From NCBI RefSeq assembly GCF_036077095.1, contig NZ_CP107960.1:1302001-1366000 (forward strand): a stretch of 64,000 bases of DNA, written 5' to 3'. How positions within the stretch are numbered: position 1 is the stretch's first letter; the number at the start of each line of letters is the position of its first letter. Both the position numbers and the translations under genes were made by a program. This document shows, one piece after another, positions 33,513-42,630 of this stretch. A model generated the notes under the pieces. It made no database searches and was not told the DNA's origin. It saw only the letters and a list, made by a program, of their open reading frames with translations. Origin of the DNA: Streptomyces sp. NBC_00376 (GTDB taxonomy: Bacteria > Actinomycetota > Actinomycetes > Streptomycetales > Streptomycetaceae).

Positions 33513-34370
33513 TTACCGCCGTTCCTGCCAGTGGGTGAGCCGGCGCTCGGCGAGGAGCAGCAGCCGGTCCATGACGAGGCCGATCGTTCCGATGGCGATG
33601 AGCTGGACGAAGATGGTCGGCAGGTCGTAGTAGAGCTGGGCCTGCTGCATCCGGAAGCCCAGTCCGCCCTGGGCCGCGATGAGTTCGGCCGCCACGACGG
33701 TCGCCCAGGAGGCGCCGAGGCCGATCCGCATGCCGACCAGGATGAACGGCGTGGACGCGGGGACGACGATGCCGAGGAAGACCTGTGGGTCGCGGGCGCC
33801 GAGCACCCGGGCCGCGTCGACGAGGGTGACTTCGACGGCGACGACGCCCTGGAAGGTGGAGACGACGGAACTGAGGAACGCGGCCAGGAAGATGACGAAG
33901 ATCTTCGGGGTCTCGTCGATGCCCATGAGGACGATGGCGAGCGGGATGATCGCGAGCGGCGGCACCATGCGGAAGAACTGCAGCCAGGGTTCGATCAGCC
34001 GGCGGACGACCGGGTACCAGCCCATCAGGAAGCCGACGGGGATCGCGAGGGCGACGCCGAGGACGTAGCCGATGAGGACCCGTTTCAGGCTGGCGCCCGC
34101 GTCGGCGAGGAGCGTGCCGTCACCGATGAGGGTGATGGCCCGGCGGGCCACTTCGACGGGTCCGGGGAAGCCGTCGATGCCGCTGTTGGCGAGGACGGAC
34201 CAGGCCGCCAGGCCGAGCGCGGCGGAGGCGAGGCCGAGCAGCAGGGAGCGGATCCGGCCCGTGCTGCGGGCCTTCTTCTCCGGGTGCTTCGCCGGATTCG
34301 GGCTCTTCACCGGTGCGGCCGCGGCCGGTTCGTCCGCCGGTGCGTGGCCGGGCAGCAGTTTCTGTCTCAT
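33513..34370 (-). CDS. ABC transporter permease (SsuC/TauC type)
   Basis: A 285-residue permease with a Pro/Ala-rich cytoplasmic N-terminus, six transmembrane segments and the EAA-like loop [42 protein letters not shown] is typical of SsuC/TauC proteins. The start overlaps the end of the sulfatase gene by four bases. Together with the ATPase and lipoprotein it completes one importer. Confidence 0.94.
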   Translation of the reverse strand: MRQKLLPGHAPADEPAAAAPVKSPNPAKHPEKKARSTGRIRSLLLGLASAALGLAAWSVLANSGIDGFPGPVEVARRAITLIGDGTLLADAGASLKRVLIGYVLGVALAIPVGFLMGWYPVVRRLIEPWLQFFRMVPPLAIIPLAIVLMGIDETPKIFVIFLAAFLSSVVSTFQGVVAVEVTLVDAARVLGARDPQVFLGIVVPASTPFILVGMRIGLGASWATVVAAELIAAQGGLGFRMQQAQLYYDLPTIFVQLIAIGTIGLVMDRLLLLAERRLTHWQERR

Positions 34371-35893
34371 GCGACTTCCTCCGCGACTCCGTCGACGTCC
34401 GCCGCGCGGTCTCCACCGATGTCCGCCATGTAGCTCATCCAGGAGTAGGCCGGGTCGCCGCGGCGCAGCAGCTCGCGGTAGAGCCGCACGGTGAGGTCGC
34501 GCCGGACACCGGCGTAGGCGGGTGCCTCGTACACGTTGTGCAGTTCGTGCGGGTCGGTCTCCAGGTCGTACAGCTCGTGCACGCTCTCCGGGTTGTGCAC
34601 CAGTTTGTGGCGCCGGTCGCGGATCATGCGCTGGGAGTAGGGGAAGTGGTGGCCGTGGAATTCGGCGACGATCTGGTCACGGGCGTTCCCTGCGGCCGTC
34701 GCGGATCCCCGGGTGGTCCCGGCTACCCCGGGCCTCTCCCCCATCAGCAGCGGCAACAGGCTTTCCCCGTCGCAGAGTTCGGGTATCGGGGCGCCCGCCA
34801 GGTCGAGGATGGTCGGGTTGAGGTCGATGAGGTTGGCGAAGTCGTCGCTGACCTGGGCGGGAGCGCCCGGGACACGGGCGATCGCGGGGATCCGGTAGAT
34901 GTCCTCGTACATCGCCGGGCCCTTGTCGTTGAGCCGGTGGGCGCCGGTGAACTCGCCGTGGTCGGCGGTGAAGAAGACCGCCGTGTCGTCCAGGAGCCCG
35001 TGCTCCCGGAGCGCGTCGGTCAGCCGCCCGATCTGGTGGTCGATCATGGTGACGTAGCCCCAGTAGACGGCGATGAGCTTGCGCCAGGCGGCGTCGTCGA
35101 AATCGTCCGAGGACCAGTACGCGCTGTACTGGCGCTGCACATCGGGCTTGCCCGCGAAGGTCTCGGCCATGGAGGCGGGCAACGGCACGTCGGCGGGGTC
35201 GTACAGGTCGTAGTACTCGTCGGGGATCAGATACGGCAGGTGGGGGCCGTACCAGTGGCACGACAGCATGAAGGGCGTGCCGCTCGCCTTCCAGTCGGCG
35301 GCGTACCGGTCCAGCAGGGCGAGGGTCCGGTCGGTGAGGAACGCCTCGATGGTGGCCTCGACGGGCTGCTGGAGCCGGCCGGCGATGAGGTGGCCGCGTC
35401 CGGTGCCGTTGGCGGCGGTGCCGAAGACGGGTTCGCGCACGGCGAAGGGCGGGAAGCCGTTGCCCTCCAGCCACTTCTCGTACGAGGGATGGTGTACGGG
35501 GTTGAGCGCGCCGGGCAGGTGTTCGCCGTCCAGGCCGTAGAACTCGGGGCCGCGCTCGCGGCCGATGTGCCATTTGCCGGCGTGGCCGACCTGGTAGCCC
35601 CGGTCCATCAACTGGCGCCAGAGCATGGGACTTTCGTCGGAGAGTTCGTCCTTGCTGCCGCCGTTGCGCTCGGGGTTGTTCAGCATGCCGTGGCGGAACG
35701 GGTGAAGGCCGGTGGCGAGTGAGGCACGGGCGGGGGTGCAGATGGCGGTCGGCGTGTAGAAGCGGTCGAACCGGGTCCCCTCGGCCGCCAGGGCGTCCAG
35801 AGCCGGGGTGTCGACGAGTGGATTGCCGTAACAGCCCAGGGTGTCGACCCGGTGCTGGTCGGTCATCAGGAACAGGACGTTGCGCGGAGCCAC
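34367..35893 (-). CDS. Cysteine-type sulfatase
   Basis: A 508-residue sulfatase of the alkaline-phosphatase superfamily. The N-terminal metal site is [20 protein letters not shown]. The maturation motif [11 protein letters not shown] has Cys at residue 52, the residue converted to formylglycine. [15 protein letters not shown] is the distal metal-site block. Length and motifs fit the arylsulfatase/phosphonate monoester hydrolase/choline-sulfatase group. No signal peptide is present, so the enzyme is cytoplasmic and should act after import by the co-transcribed ABC transporter. The formylglycine-generating enzyme it needs is encoded divergently at 37348. Confidence 0.93.
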   Translation of the reverse strand: MAPRNVLFLMTDQHRVDTLGCYGNPLVDTPALDALAAEGTRFDRFYTPTAICTPARASLATGLHPFRHGMLNNPERNGGSKDELSDESPMLWRQLMDRGYQVGHAGKWHIGRERGPEFYGLDGEHLPGALNPVHHPSYEKWLEGNGFPPFAVREPVFGTAANGTGRGHLIAGRLQQPVEATIEAFLTDRTLALLDRYAADWKASGTPFMLSCHWYGPHLPYLIPDEYYDLYDPADVPLPASMAETFAGKPDVQRQYSAYWSSDDFDDAAWRKLIAVYWGYVTMIDHQIGRLTDALREHGLLDDTAVFFTADHGEFTGAHRLNDKGPAMYEDIYRIPAIARVPGAPAQVSDDFANLIDLNPTILDLAGAPIPELCDGESLLPLLMGERPGVAGTTRGSATAAGNARDQIVAEFHGHHFPYSQRMIRDRRHKLVHNPESVHELYDLETDPHELHNVYEAPAYAGVRRDLTVRLYRELLRRGDPAYSWMSYMADIGGDRAADVDGVAEEVA

Positions 35894-35942
35894 TGGCTGT
35901 TCGCCCTTTCGACGGGTCGCTCACGTTGGTGCCGCCGAGGGC

Positions 35943-35979
35943 CCGAGCAGGCGCTCGGACCGGTGCCGAAGCACGTGCT
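35943..35979 (-). promoter_or_regulatory. Palindromes in the sulfatase 5' leader
   Basis: CCGAGC-AGGC-GCTCGG (35943-35958) and the 10-bp palindrome AGCACGTGCT (35970-35979) lie between the inferred transcription start and the sulfatase gene. They may be operators for the divergent ROK regulator or RNA hairpins in the leader. Confidence 0.45.
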
Positions 35980-35999
35980 CGGGCAGGCAAGTGACCGGA

Positions 36000-36029
36000 A
36001 CTGTAGGGACGGCGACTTTTTTACGTCAA
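36000..36029 (-). promoter_or_regulatory. Promoter of the sulfatase-ABC-DUF4838 operon
   Basis: On the minus strand TTGACG (36024-36029), an 18-base spacer and TACAGT (36000-36005) form a good housekeeping promoter. It would give a leader of about 100 bases before the sulfatase start. Confidence 0.65.
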
Positions 36030-36067
36030 CCCTTGGGAATAAAAAGCGTGTGAATTCTTCCGGCGCG

Positions 36068-36097
36068 TTGACAGAAACACCTCGGCCGATCGACCAT
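36068..36097 (+). promoter_or_regulatory. Promoter of the ROK-FGE operon
   Basis: TTGACA (36068-36073) is followed after 18 bases by GACCAT (36092-36097), 6 bases before the ROK ATG. This predicts a leaderless mRNA. The adjacent AT-rich stretch (36016-36060) separates it from the divergent promoter. Confidence 0.55.
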
Positions 36098-36103
36098 GCG
36101 TGC

Positions 36104-37351
36104 ATGACGGAACGCACCGATGCCTTGCAACGTCTGCGCAGGGCCAATGAAGCCGCCGTACTCGGTGAACTGCGCAGGTCGGGCGCGCTGAGCCGCGGCG
36201 AGCTCAAGGCGAGGGTCGGGCTCTCCCGCACCACCCTGTTCGCGATCGTCTCCGATCTGCTGGAACGCAAGGCCGTCGTGGAGCAGCCCGCCCCGGACCC
36301 GGAACATCCGCGCGGCCGGGGCAGGCCCGCACTGGAGATCGCGTTGAACGCGCGCGGTGCCGAGCTGATCGGCATCGACCTCCAGCGCCACCGGATCCAT
36401 GTGGTCGTCGCCAACTGTGCCCACGAGATCGTCGGCCGGTACAGCGTCCCCGCCCCGCCGGACAGCGGCGCCCCCGAGCGGGCCGCGCAGGCCGTCGCCG
36501 CCGTGGAGGAGCTGGTACGGCGCGAGAACATCAGCCTCGCTCCGGTCCAGGGCATCGGCCTCGGGCTCCCCGGATTCGTCCAGAATCCGGCCTCCGGCGA
36601 TCCGCGCAACATGACGCCTTTCGCCAGCCACGTCGCCGCCGAACTCGGCCGGCACTTCGACGCCCCCGTACTCACCGACAACAACTCCAGGCTCGCCGCG
36701 CTCGCCGAGGTCACCTGGGGTGCGGCCCGCGGCCTCGACAACACCGTCTACCTGGGGTGGTCCCAGGGGGTCGGCGGGGGGCTCGTCGTCAACGGCCAGC
36801 TGGTGCGCGGCGCCCACGGCGCGGCCGGCGAGATCGGCCACACCAGTTGCGACCCGGAGGGAAAGCCCTGCCACTGCGGTGGCCGCGGCTGTCTGGAGGG
36901 CCTCATCGGCCTTCCCGCTCTGCTCGCGGCCTGCGCCGACCGGGGCGTGATGGTCGAGGACGCCGAGGAGATGGTCGCGCTCGCGGCGGCGGGCCGGCCG
37001 GACGTCGCCGATGTGTTCCGCGGCGCGGCCGTCACCGCCGGGCGGGTCCTCGCGGCCCTCGCGGCACAGGTCGACCCCGAGTGCATCGTGGTCTGCGGTG
37101 AACCGGCCGCCCTGGACGAACTCGTCCTCGCCCCGATCCGGGAACAGCTCGCCGCCCTCTCCCTGCCTACCGCGCCCCGCACCGTCGAGGTGCGCGGCTC
37201 CGCGCTCAGCGGCGACGCGGCCGCGCTCGGCGGGGTGGCCCTGCTGCTGCGCACCACCGGGCAGGAACTGGCCGGGCTGCTCGACGACAGGTCCGTTCCC
37301 GGCGACGCCACCGAGGACGGCTCGCCCCTCGTCACCGGGGCGTCACGATGA
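36104..37351 (+). CDS. ROK-family transcriptional regulator of the sulfatase locus
   Basis: A 415-residue regulator: N-terminal winged helix (RSGALSRGELKARVGLSRTTLFAIVSDLLE, residues 26-55) and a ROK sugar-kinase-like domain with DNNSRLAALAEVTWG and the zinc motif CHCGGRGCLEG. ROK regulators respond to sugars or phosphosugars. Position between the divergent sulfatase operon and the coupled FGE gene indicates control of this locus. The ATG at 36104 fits the leaderless promoter; longer frames would enter the divergent promoter. The stop overlaps the FGE start. Confidence 0.9.
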   Translation: MTERTDALQRLRRANEAAVLGELRRSGALSRGELKARVGLSRTTLFAIVSDLLERKAVVEQPAPDPEHPRGRGRPALEIALNARGAELIGIDLQRHRIHVVVANCAHEIVGRYSVPAPPDSGAPERAAQAVAAVEELVRRENISLAPVQGIGLGLPGFVQNPASGDPRNMTPFASHVAAELGRHFDAPVLTDNNSRLAALAEVTWGAARGLDNTVYLGWSQGVGGGLVVNGQLVRGAHGAAGEIGHTSCDPEGKPCHCGGRGCLEGLIGLPALLAACADRGVMVEDAEEMVALAAAGRPDVADVFRGAAVTAGRVLAALAAQVDPECIVVCGEPAALDELVLAPIREQLAALSLPTAPRTVEVRGSALSGDAAALGGVALLLRTTGQELAGLLDDRSVPGDATEDGSPLVTGASR

Positions 37352-38346
37352 ACGCGTGCTGCGGACCGTCCCGGGCACAGGCGACGGACCCGGCGGACTC
37401 CACGCTCGCCGCCCCGCCGCCGGACGGCTCGCCCTGCCCTCCGCCGGCGGACTTCGCCGTCCCCGTACGCCGTCCGGCCGAGGTCCTTCGGGGCATGGTC
37501 GCCGTCCCGGGCGGCCCGTTCCTGATGGGCGGCGAGGACGAGGACGGGTTCGCGGCGGACGGTGAGGGGCCGGTACGGGAGGTCGCCGTCCGCCCGTTCC
37601 ACATCGACGCGACCTGTGTGACCAATGCCCGGTTCGCCGTGTTCGTGAAGGCCACCGGCTACCGCACCGAGGCCGAACTCATCGGCTGGTCCTATGTGTT
37701 CGGCTCCTTCGTACCCCCGCAGGCACGCCACGCGGTGCTGCCCGGCATCGTCCCCGGCGCACCCTGGTGGCGAGCGGTGAGCGGTGCGTACTGGCGGGCG
37801 CCCGAGGGTCCCGGGACCTCGATCGGCGACCGCCGGAATCACCCCGTGGTCCATATGTCGTGGAACGACGCGACGGCCTACGCCCGATGGGCCGGCAAGC
37901 GGCTGCCGACCGAGGCCGAGTGGGAGAAGGCGGCCCGTGGCGGACTGGTACGGGCCCGCTTCCCGTGGGGCGACGAGCTCACCCCCGGGGGCAGGCACCG
38001 CTGCAACATCTGGCAGGGCGACTTCCCCGTGCGCAACACCGGCGAGGACGGCTTCCTCTCCACGGCCCCCGTCAACTCCTACCCGCCCAACGGCTTCGGC
38101 CTGTACAACACCTCGGGCAATGTGTGGGAGTGGTGCGCCGACCGGTTCAGCGTCGACTGGCACGTCGCCGACCGCCCGGCCTCCCGCATCGATCCCGTCG
38201 GGCCGCCGGTCGGCGCGAACCGGGTCCTGCGCGGCGGCTCCTACCTCTGTCACAGCTCCTACTGCACCCGCTACCGGGTGGCCGCCCGCACCTCCAACAC
38301 GCCGGACAGCACGACGGGCCACGGCGGATTCCGCTGCGCGCTCTGA
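37348..38346 (+). CDS. Formylglycine-generating enzyme (SUMF1/FGE)
   Basis: A 332-residue copper-dependent oxidase that converts the sulfatase CxPxR cysteine to formylglycine. The FGE-sulfatase fold is clear: MVAVPGGPFLMGGEDEDGF, HPVVHMSWNDATAYARWAGK, RLPTEAEWEKAARGG and FGLYNTSGNVWEWCADRF. The two copper-binding catalytic cysteines are C301 and C306 in GGSYLCHSSYC, matching the S. coelicolor enzyme. It overlaps the ROK gene by ATGA. The natural client is the sulfatase encoded divergently at 34367-35893, whose motif is CTPAR. Confidence 0.95.
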   Translation: MNACCGPSRAQATDPADSTLAAPPPDGSPCPPPADFAVPVRRPAEVLRGMVAVPGGPFLMGGEDEDGFAADGEGPVREVAVRPFHIDATCVTNARFAVFVKATGYRTEAELIGWSYVFGSFVPPQARHAVLPGIVPGAPWWRAVSGAYWRAPEGPGTSIGDRRNHPVVHMSWNDATAYARWAGKRLPTEAEWEKAARGGLVRARFPWGDELTPGGRHRCNIWQGDFPVRNTGEDGFLSTAPVNSYPPNGFGLYNTSGNVWEWCADRFSVDWHVADRPASRIDPVGPPVGANRVLRGGSYLCHSSYCTRYRVAARTSNTPDSTTGHGGFRCAL

Positions 38347-38415
38347 GCGGGCCGGGGCCGCGGAAGGGATCGCACCCGGGAGTCGCACAAGGGATCGCAT
38401 AGGCTCGGCTCCGAC

Positions 38416-39657
38416 ATGAAGAGCATCACACCGCTGGGGCCCAAGGCCGACAAGGACACCGTGCGCCGGAGCAACCTCAGCCTGGTGCTGCGCGCCGTCC
38501 GCGACGAGGCCGAGGGCGGGGCGACCAGAGCCGGGGTCGCCGCACGGGTGGGGCTGACCCGGGCCGCGGTGTCCTCGCTCGTCGAGCAGCTGCTCGCCAC
38601 CGGTTTCCTCACCGAGTCCGGCAAGACGTTCAGCGGTCAGGCGGGCCGCCCCGGCACCGCGCTCAAGGTGGCACGCACCGGGCCCGCCGGGCTGGGTGTG
38701 GAGGTCAACATCGACTACGTGTCGGTGTGTGTCGTGGACCTGGCGGGCACCGGACGGGTGCGGCTCACCGAGCACCTCGACAACCGCGGCGCGCCGCCCG
38801 GAGAGGTCCTGGCGCGGGCCGCCGGCATCGCCGCACGCACCCTGGAGTCGGCGCGCGAACAGGAGCTCCGCCCGGTCGGCGTGGCCCTCGCCCTGCCCGG
38901 ACTGGTTTCCGGCGGTACGGTGCGCCAGGCGCCCAACCTGGGCTGGAACCGGGTTCCGGCCGAGGACCTCTTCGCGGCCGCGCTCGCCCGCGCCCGCCCC
39001 GGACACGAGGCGCTGGCGGTGGCCTCCGAGAACGAGGCCAATCTGGCGGCGCTGGCCGAGCTCTGGTTCGGCGGACTCGACGACCTGCGCAGCTTCCTCT
39101 ACCTGACCGGCGAGATCGGTGTCGGCGGTGCGCTGGTCGTCAACGGTGAACTGCTGCGCGGGGCGCACGGATTCGCCGGGGAGATCGGGCATGTGGTGGT
39201 GGACGCCGAGGGGCCAAAGTGCCGGTGCGGCTCGCGCGGCTGCCTGGAGCAGTACGCGGGACAGGCGGCGCTCCTGCGGGCCGCCGGGATCGCGGAGTCC
39301 GGCAGCGGTGCCGGGGTGGCCGAGCTGGAACGGCGCGCCCGCGCGGGGGACGGACGGGCGGTGGCCGCTGTCGCGGAGGCCGGCCGGATGCTGGGGCGGG
39401 TGCTGTCCGGGGCGGTGAATCTGCTCGACCCGGACGCGGTGGTGCTCGGCGGGATCTACCGGAACCTGATGCCGTGGCTGTCGCCGCCCGCCGACCAGGA
39501 ACTGACCGGCCGTGTGGTGTCGGGGCTCTGGTCCCCGGGGAGCGGGCGGCTGCGCGCCTCGTCCGTCGCGGGTGACGCGGCCCGGGGCGCGGCGGCGCTG
39601 GTGCTGACGGAGGCGCTGGCCGACCCGGTGGCGTACGCGGGCCGCCCGGCCGGCTGA
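38416..39657 (+). CDS. ROK-family regulator (XylR-like)
   Basis: A 413-residue ROK protein. The winged helix is at residues 13-65 (TVRRSNLSLVLRAVRDEAEGG, then TRAGVAARVGLTRAAVSSLV). The sugar-binding domain includes ENEANLAALAELWFGG and the zinc motif CRCGSRGCLEQYAG. Glycine-rich ITGEIGVGGALV-type loops are conserved. It converges with xylA, and a candidate ROK operator lies between xylA and xylB, so it is the likely xylose repressor. It is a paralogue of the ROK gene at 36104. Confidence 0.88.
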   Translation: MKSITPLGPKADKDTVRRSNLSLVLRAVRDEAEGGATRAGVAARVGLTRAAVSSLVEQLLATGFLTESGKTFSGQAGRPGTALKVARTGPAGLGVEVNIDYVSVCVVDLAGTGRVRLTEHLDNRGAPPGEVLARAAGIAARTLESAREQELRPVGVALALPGLVSGGTVRQAPNLGWNRVPAEDLFAAALARARPGHEALAVASENEANLAALAELWFGGLDDLRSFLYLTGEIGVGGALVVNGELLRGAHGFAGEIGHVVVDAEGPKCRCGSRGCLEQYAGQAALLRAAGIAESGSGAGVAELERRARAGDGRAVAAVAEAGRMLGRVLSGAVNLLDPDAVVLGGIYRNLMPWLSPPADQELTGRVVSGLWSPGSGRLRASSVAGDAARGAAALVLTEALADPVAYAGRPAG

Positions 39658-39672
39658 GCGGCCGGGCGGCCC
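39639..39672. terminator. Bidirectional hairpin between ROK and xylA genes
   Basis: A perfect 14-bp stem, GGGCCGCCCGGCCG (39639-39652) with CGGCCGGGCGGCCC (39659-39672). The 6-base loop contains the ROK stop codon. It lies between two convergent genes. Confidence 0.7.
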
Positions 39673-39696
39673 GGGTTCGGCGGGCGCGCCCCGGGT

Positions 39697-40866
39697 TCAG
39701 CGGACGCCGAGCAGGTGGTCCATCGCCAACTGGTCGAGGGCCTCGAACGCCATCCCCCGTTCCGCCGCCGCCGTCACGTCGAACTCCTCGTACGCCGACC
39801 GGTCGGCCAGCAGCCCGGCGACACCGTCCTCGGCGGTGCGGCGGGCCAGTTCGTCGAGGCGGGAGGCGCGCAGTGCTTCCCGGACGGCTGGGTCGGCGCG
39901 GAACGCGGCGGCGCGCTCCTTGAGGATCAGATAGTTGCGCATGCAGCCCGCGGCCGAGGCCCAGACCCCGTCGTGGTCCTCGGTGCGCGGCGGCTTGAAG
40001 TCGAAGTGCCGGGGGCCCTCGTAGCCGCCCGTCTCCAGCAGGTCGACGAGCCAGAACGCCTGGCGCAGATCACCCGCGCCGAAGCGCAGGTCCTGGTCGT
40101 ACTTGATGCCCGACTGACCGTTCAGATCGATGTGGAAGAGCTTGCCCGCCCACAGGGCCTGCGCGATGCCGTGCGGGAAGTTCAGCCCGGCCATCTGCTC
40201 GTGCCCGGTCTCCGGGTTGACGCCGACCAGCTCCGGCCGCTCCAGGCGCTCGATGAAGGCGAGGGCATGGCCGATGGTGGGGAGCAGGATGTCACCGCGC
40301 GGCTCGTTCGGCTTGGGCTCGATGGCGAACCTCAGGTCGTAGCCCTGTCCGGTGACGTAGTCGCCGAGCAGATCGAAGGCCTCCTTCATCCGGTCGAGGG
40401 CGACCCGCACGTCCTTGGCAGCACCGGACTCGGAGCCCTCGCGGCCGCCCCAGGCGACATAGGTGGTGGCACCCAGTTCGACGGCGAGGTCGATGTTGCG
40501 CAGCGTCTTGCGCAGGGCGTAACGGCGTACGTCGCGGTCGTTGGCGGTGAACGCGCCGTCCTTGAACACCGGGTGGGTGAAGAGGTTGGTCGTCGCCATG
40601 GGGACGACCAGCCCGGCCGCGTCCAGCGCCTGCCGGAACCGCTTCACGATCCCTTCGCGCTCGGTGTCCGTCGAACCGAACGGGATCAGGTCGTCGTCGT
40701 GGAACGTCACGCCGTACGCGCCCAGTTCCGCGAGCCGCCGCACGGAGTCGGCCGGGTCGATCGCCGCGCGGGTGGCGTCGCCGAACGGGTCGCGCCCCTG
40801 CCAGCCGACCGTCCAGAGTCCGAAGGTGAACCGGTCCTCGGGGGTGGGCGTGAAGCGTTCCGTCAT
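39697..40866 (-). CDS. xylA: Xylose isomerase
   Basis: A 389-residue enzyme of the class I (actinobacterial) xylose isomerase family, which converts D-xylose to D-xylulose. The length equals that of the well-known Streptomyces enzymes (about 388). Catalytic His56 and Asp59 lie in VTFHDDDL, metal-binding Glu in [14 protein letters not shown], and further metal ligands in [19 protein letters not shown] and HIDLNGQ. It is divergent from xylB with a shared 219-bp control region, the usual Streptomyces arrangement. A GAAGGCGG site precedes the ATG. Confidence 0.97.
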   Translation of the reverse strand: MTERFTPTPEDRFTFGLWTVGWQGRDPFGDATRAAIDPADSVRRLAELGAYGVTFHDDDLIPFGSTDTEREGIVKRFRQALDAAGLVVPMATTNLFTHPVFKDGAFTANDRDVRRYALRKTLRNIDLAVELGATTYVAWGGREGSESGAAKDVRVALDRMKEAFDLLGDYVTGQGYDLRFAIEPKPNEPRGDILLPTIGHALAFIERLERPELVGVNPETGHEQMAGLNFPHGIAQALWAGKLFHIDLNGQSGIKYDQDLRFGAGDLRQAFWLVDLLETGGYEGPRHFDFKPPRTEDHDGVWASAAGCMRNYLILKERAAAFRADPAVREALRASRLDELARRTAEDGVAGLLADRSAYEEFDVTAAAERGMAFEALDQLAMDHLLGVR

Positions 40867-41018
40867 CGTGTGACCGCCTTCGGTGCCGTCGGGCCCTGGG
40901 CTGGTCGAACCGCCCCGGACCTCATTTGTTCACTGTCATGACTAATGATGCATGCGCCACCTCGGGCGCGTAACCCCTCACATGAGCACTGTTCGACGGA
41001 GACTCGGTCGCGTATTTT

Positions 41019-41037
41019 GTTTCGACCATGTCCAAAC
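41019..41037. promoter_or_regulatory. Candidate ROK (XylR-like) operator between xylA and xylB
   Basis: GTTTCGAC-CAT-GTCCAAAC is an inverted repeat with 7 of 8 arm positions matching, with GTTT/AAAC ends as seen in xylose ROK operators. It lies 49 bases before xylB and 153 bases before xylA. Confidence 0.55.
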
Positions 41038-41085
41038 TCCGTGCGGTACCACCGCACGGGCCCGCAGCACAGGAATGAGGGCGCC

Positions 41086-42567
41086 ATGCCGCCGCGTACC
41101 GTCGTCATCGGCGTGGACAGTTCCACCCAGTCCACCAAGGCGGCCTTCGTCGACGCCACGAGCGGCCGGCTGCTCGCCGTCGGCCGCGCGCCGCATGTCG
41201 TCCATGGTGCGGCGGGGGCCCGCGAGAGCGACCCGGAGGTGTGGTGGCGGGCGCTGCGCGACGCCGTCGCCGCCGGGCTGAAGGAGTCCGGAGCCGCCGC
41301 GTCGGCGGTGACCGGCATCGCGGTCGCCGGACAGCAGCACGGACTGGTCGTCCTCGATGGTTCGGGCCGTCCACTGCGCCGCGCGATGCTGTGGAACGAC
41401 ACCCGCTCCGCCCCGCAGGCCGCCGCGCTCACCGCGGCGCTCGGCGGCCCCGACGCCTGGACCGCGCGTACCGGATCGGTGCCGGTGGCCGCCGTCACCG
41501 CGTCGAAGTGGCGGTGGCTGCGGGAGAACGAGCCGGACATCGCCGCCGCGACCGCGGCCGTACGCCTGCCCCACGACTTCCTGACCGAACGGCTCGCGGG
41601 CACCGCCGCCACCGACCCCGGCGACGCCTCGGGCACCGGCTGGTACTCCACCGCGACCGGCGTCTACGACCCCGTACTCCTCGAACTCCTTGGCCTGGAC
41701 GCCGCGTTGCTCCCCGAAGTGGCCCCGACCGGGGCGACCCGTGTCGGTTCGCTGACCGCCGGGGCGGCCGACGCTCTCGGTCTGCCCGCCACGACCGCCG
41801 TCGCCGCGGGCACCGGGGACAACATGAGCGCCGCCGTCGGCCTCGGGCTGGGCGGCGCCGGACTGCTGGACCACCCCGTCCTCAGCCTCGGCACCTCGGG
41901 AACGGTCTTCGCGGCGTCCCGGACCCGGCCCGCATCCTCGGCGCTCTCCGGCTTCGCCGCGACGGACGGCACGTACCTCCCGCTGGCCTGCACCCTCAAC
42001 TGCACGCTCGCCGTGGACAAGGTCGCCGCGCTGCTCGGCCTGGACCGCGACGACGCCTCCCCCGGCGGCGAGGCGGTGCTCCTCCCCTACCTGGACGGCG
42101 AACGCACCCCCGATCTGCCCACCGCCGCCGGTCTGCTCACCGGGCTCCGGCACGACACCACGCCCCGTCAGCTCCTCGGCGCCGCCTACGAGGGCGCCGT
42201 GGTCACCGTGGTGCGCGCCCTCGACGAGCTGCTGCGGTCCTGCGGTCTCGACCCGTCCGACCCCGAGGTGGCCGCCCGCCCACTGCGGCTGATCGGCGGC
42301 GGCGCCCGGGGACGGGCCTGGGTGGAGACGGTACGGCGGCTCTCCGGGCGTCCCGTGATCGTGCCCGGGAGCGACGAGCATGTGGCTCTGGGCGCCGCCG
42401 CACTGGCGGCGGCCGCGGCCACCGGCGCCGACCCGGTCGCCATCGCCGCCGGCTGGGGTACCGGCGAGGATGTCCGACTGCCGTCCGTCCAGCGGGACTC
42501 GGCCACCTGGGAGCGGGTCGGTTCGGTGCTGGAGCGGGCCTCGGGGCCGTTGCTCGGCGGTTTCTGA
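41086..42567 (+). CDS. xylB: Xylulokinase
   Basis: A 493-residue FGGY-family sugar kinase that phosphorylates D-xylulose. The N-terminal phosphate-binding block is VIGVDSSTQSTKAAFVD, GIAVAGQQHGLVVLD and AMLWNDTRS are characteristic of xylulokinases, and the C-terminal ATP site is IGGGARGRAWVE. ATG 41086 follows GAGGG at the proper distance; upstream in-frame starts would fall in the operator region. It acts with the divergent XylA to feed xylose into the pentose phosphate pathway. Confidence 0.95.
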   Translation: MPPRTVVIGVDSSTQSTKAAFVDATSGRLLAVGRAPHVVHGAAGARESDPEVWWRALRDAVAAGLKESGAAASAVTGIAVAGQQHGLVVLDGSGRPLRRAMLWNDTRSAPQAAALTAALGGPDAWTARTGSVPVAAVTASKWRWLRENEPDIAAATAAVRLPHDFLTERLAGTAATDPGDASGTGWYSTATGVYDPVLLELLGLDAALLPEVAPTGATRVGSLTAGAADALGLPATTAVAAGTGDNMSAAVGLGLGGAGLLDHPVLSLGTSGTVFAASRTRPASSALSGFAATDGTYLPLACTLNCTLAVDKVAALLGLDRDDASPGGEAVLLPYLDGERTPDLPTAAGLLTGLRHDTTPRQLLGAAYEGAVVTVVRALDELLRSCGLDPSDPEVAARPLRLIGGGARGRAWVETVRRLSGRPVIVPGSDEHVALGAAALAAAAATGADPVAIAAGWGTGEDVRLPSVQRDSATWERVGSVLERASGPLLGGF

Positions 42568-42594
42568 CGGTTCCCCGGCGGTCCTGGGACCGGT

Positions 42595-42624
42595 TTGGGT
42601 AAGCACGGCGATCTTCACTAGTAT
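42595..42624 (+). promoter_or_regulatory. Promoter of the secreted VWA operon
   Basis: TTGGGT (42595-42600), an 18-base spacer and TAGTAT (42619-42624) lie 6 bases before the ATG at 42631. This implies a leaderless transcript independent of xylB. Confidence 0.6.
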
Positions 42625-42630
42625 CCGGCG

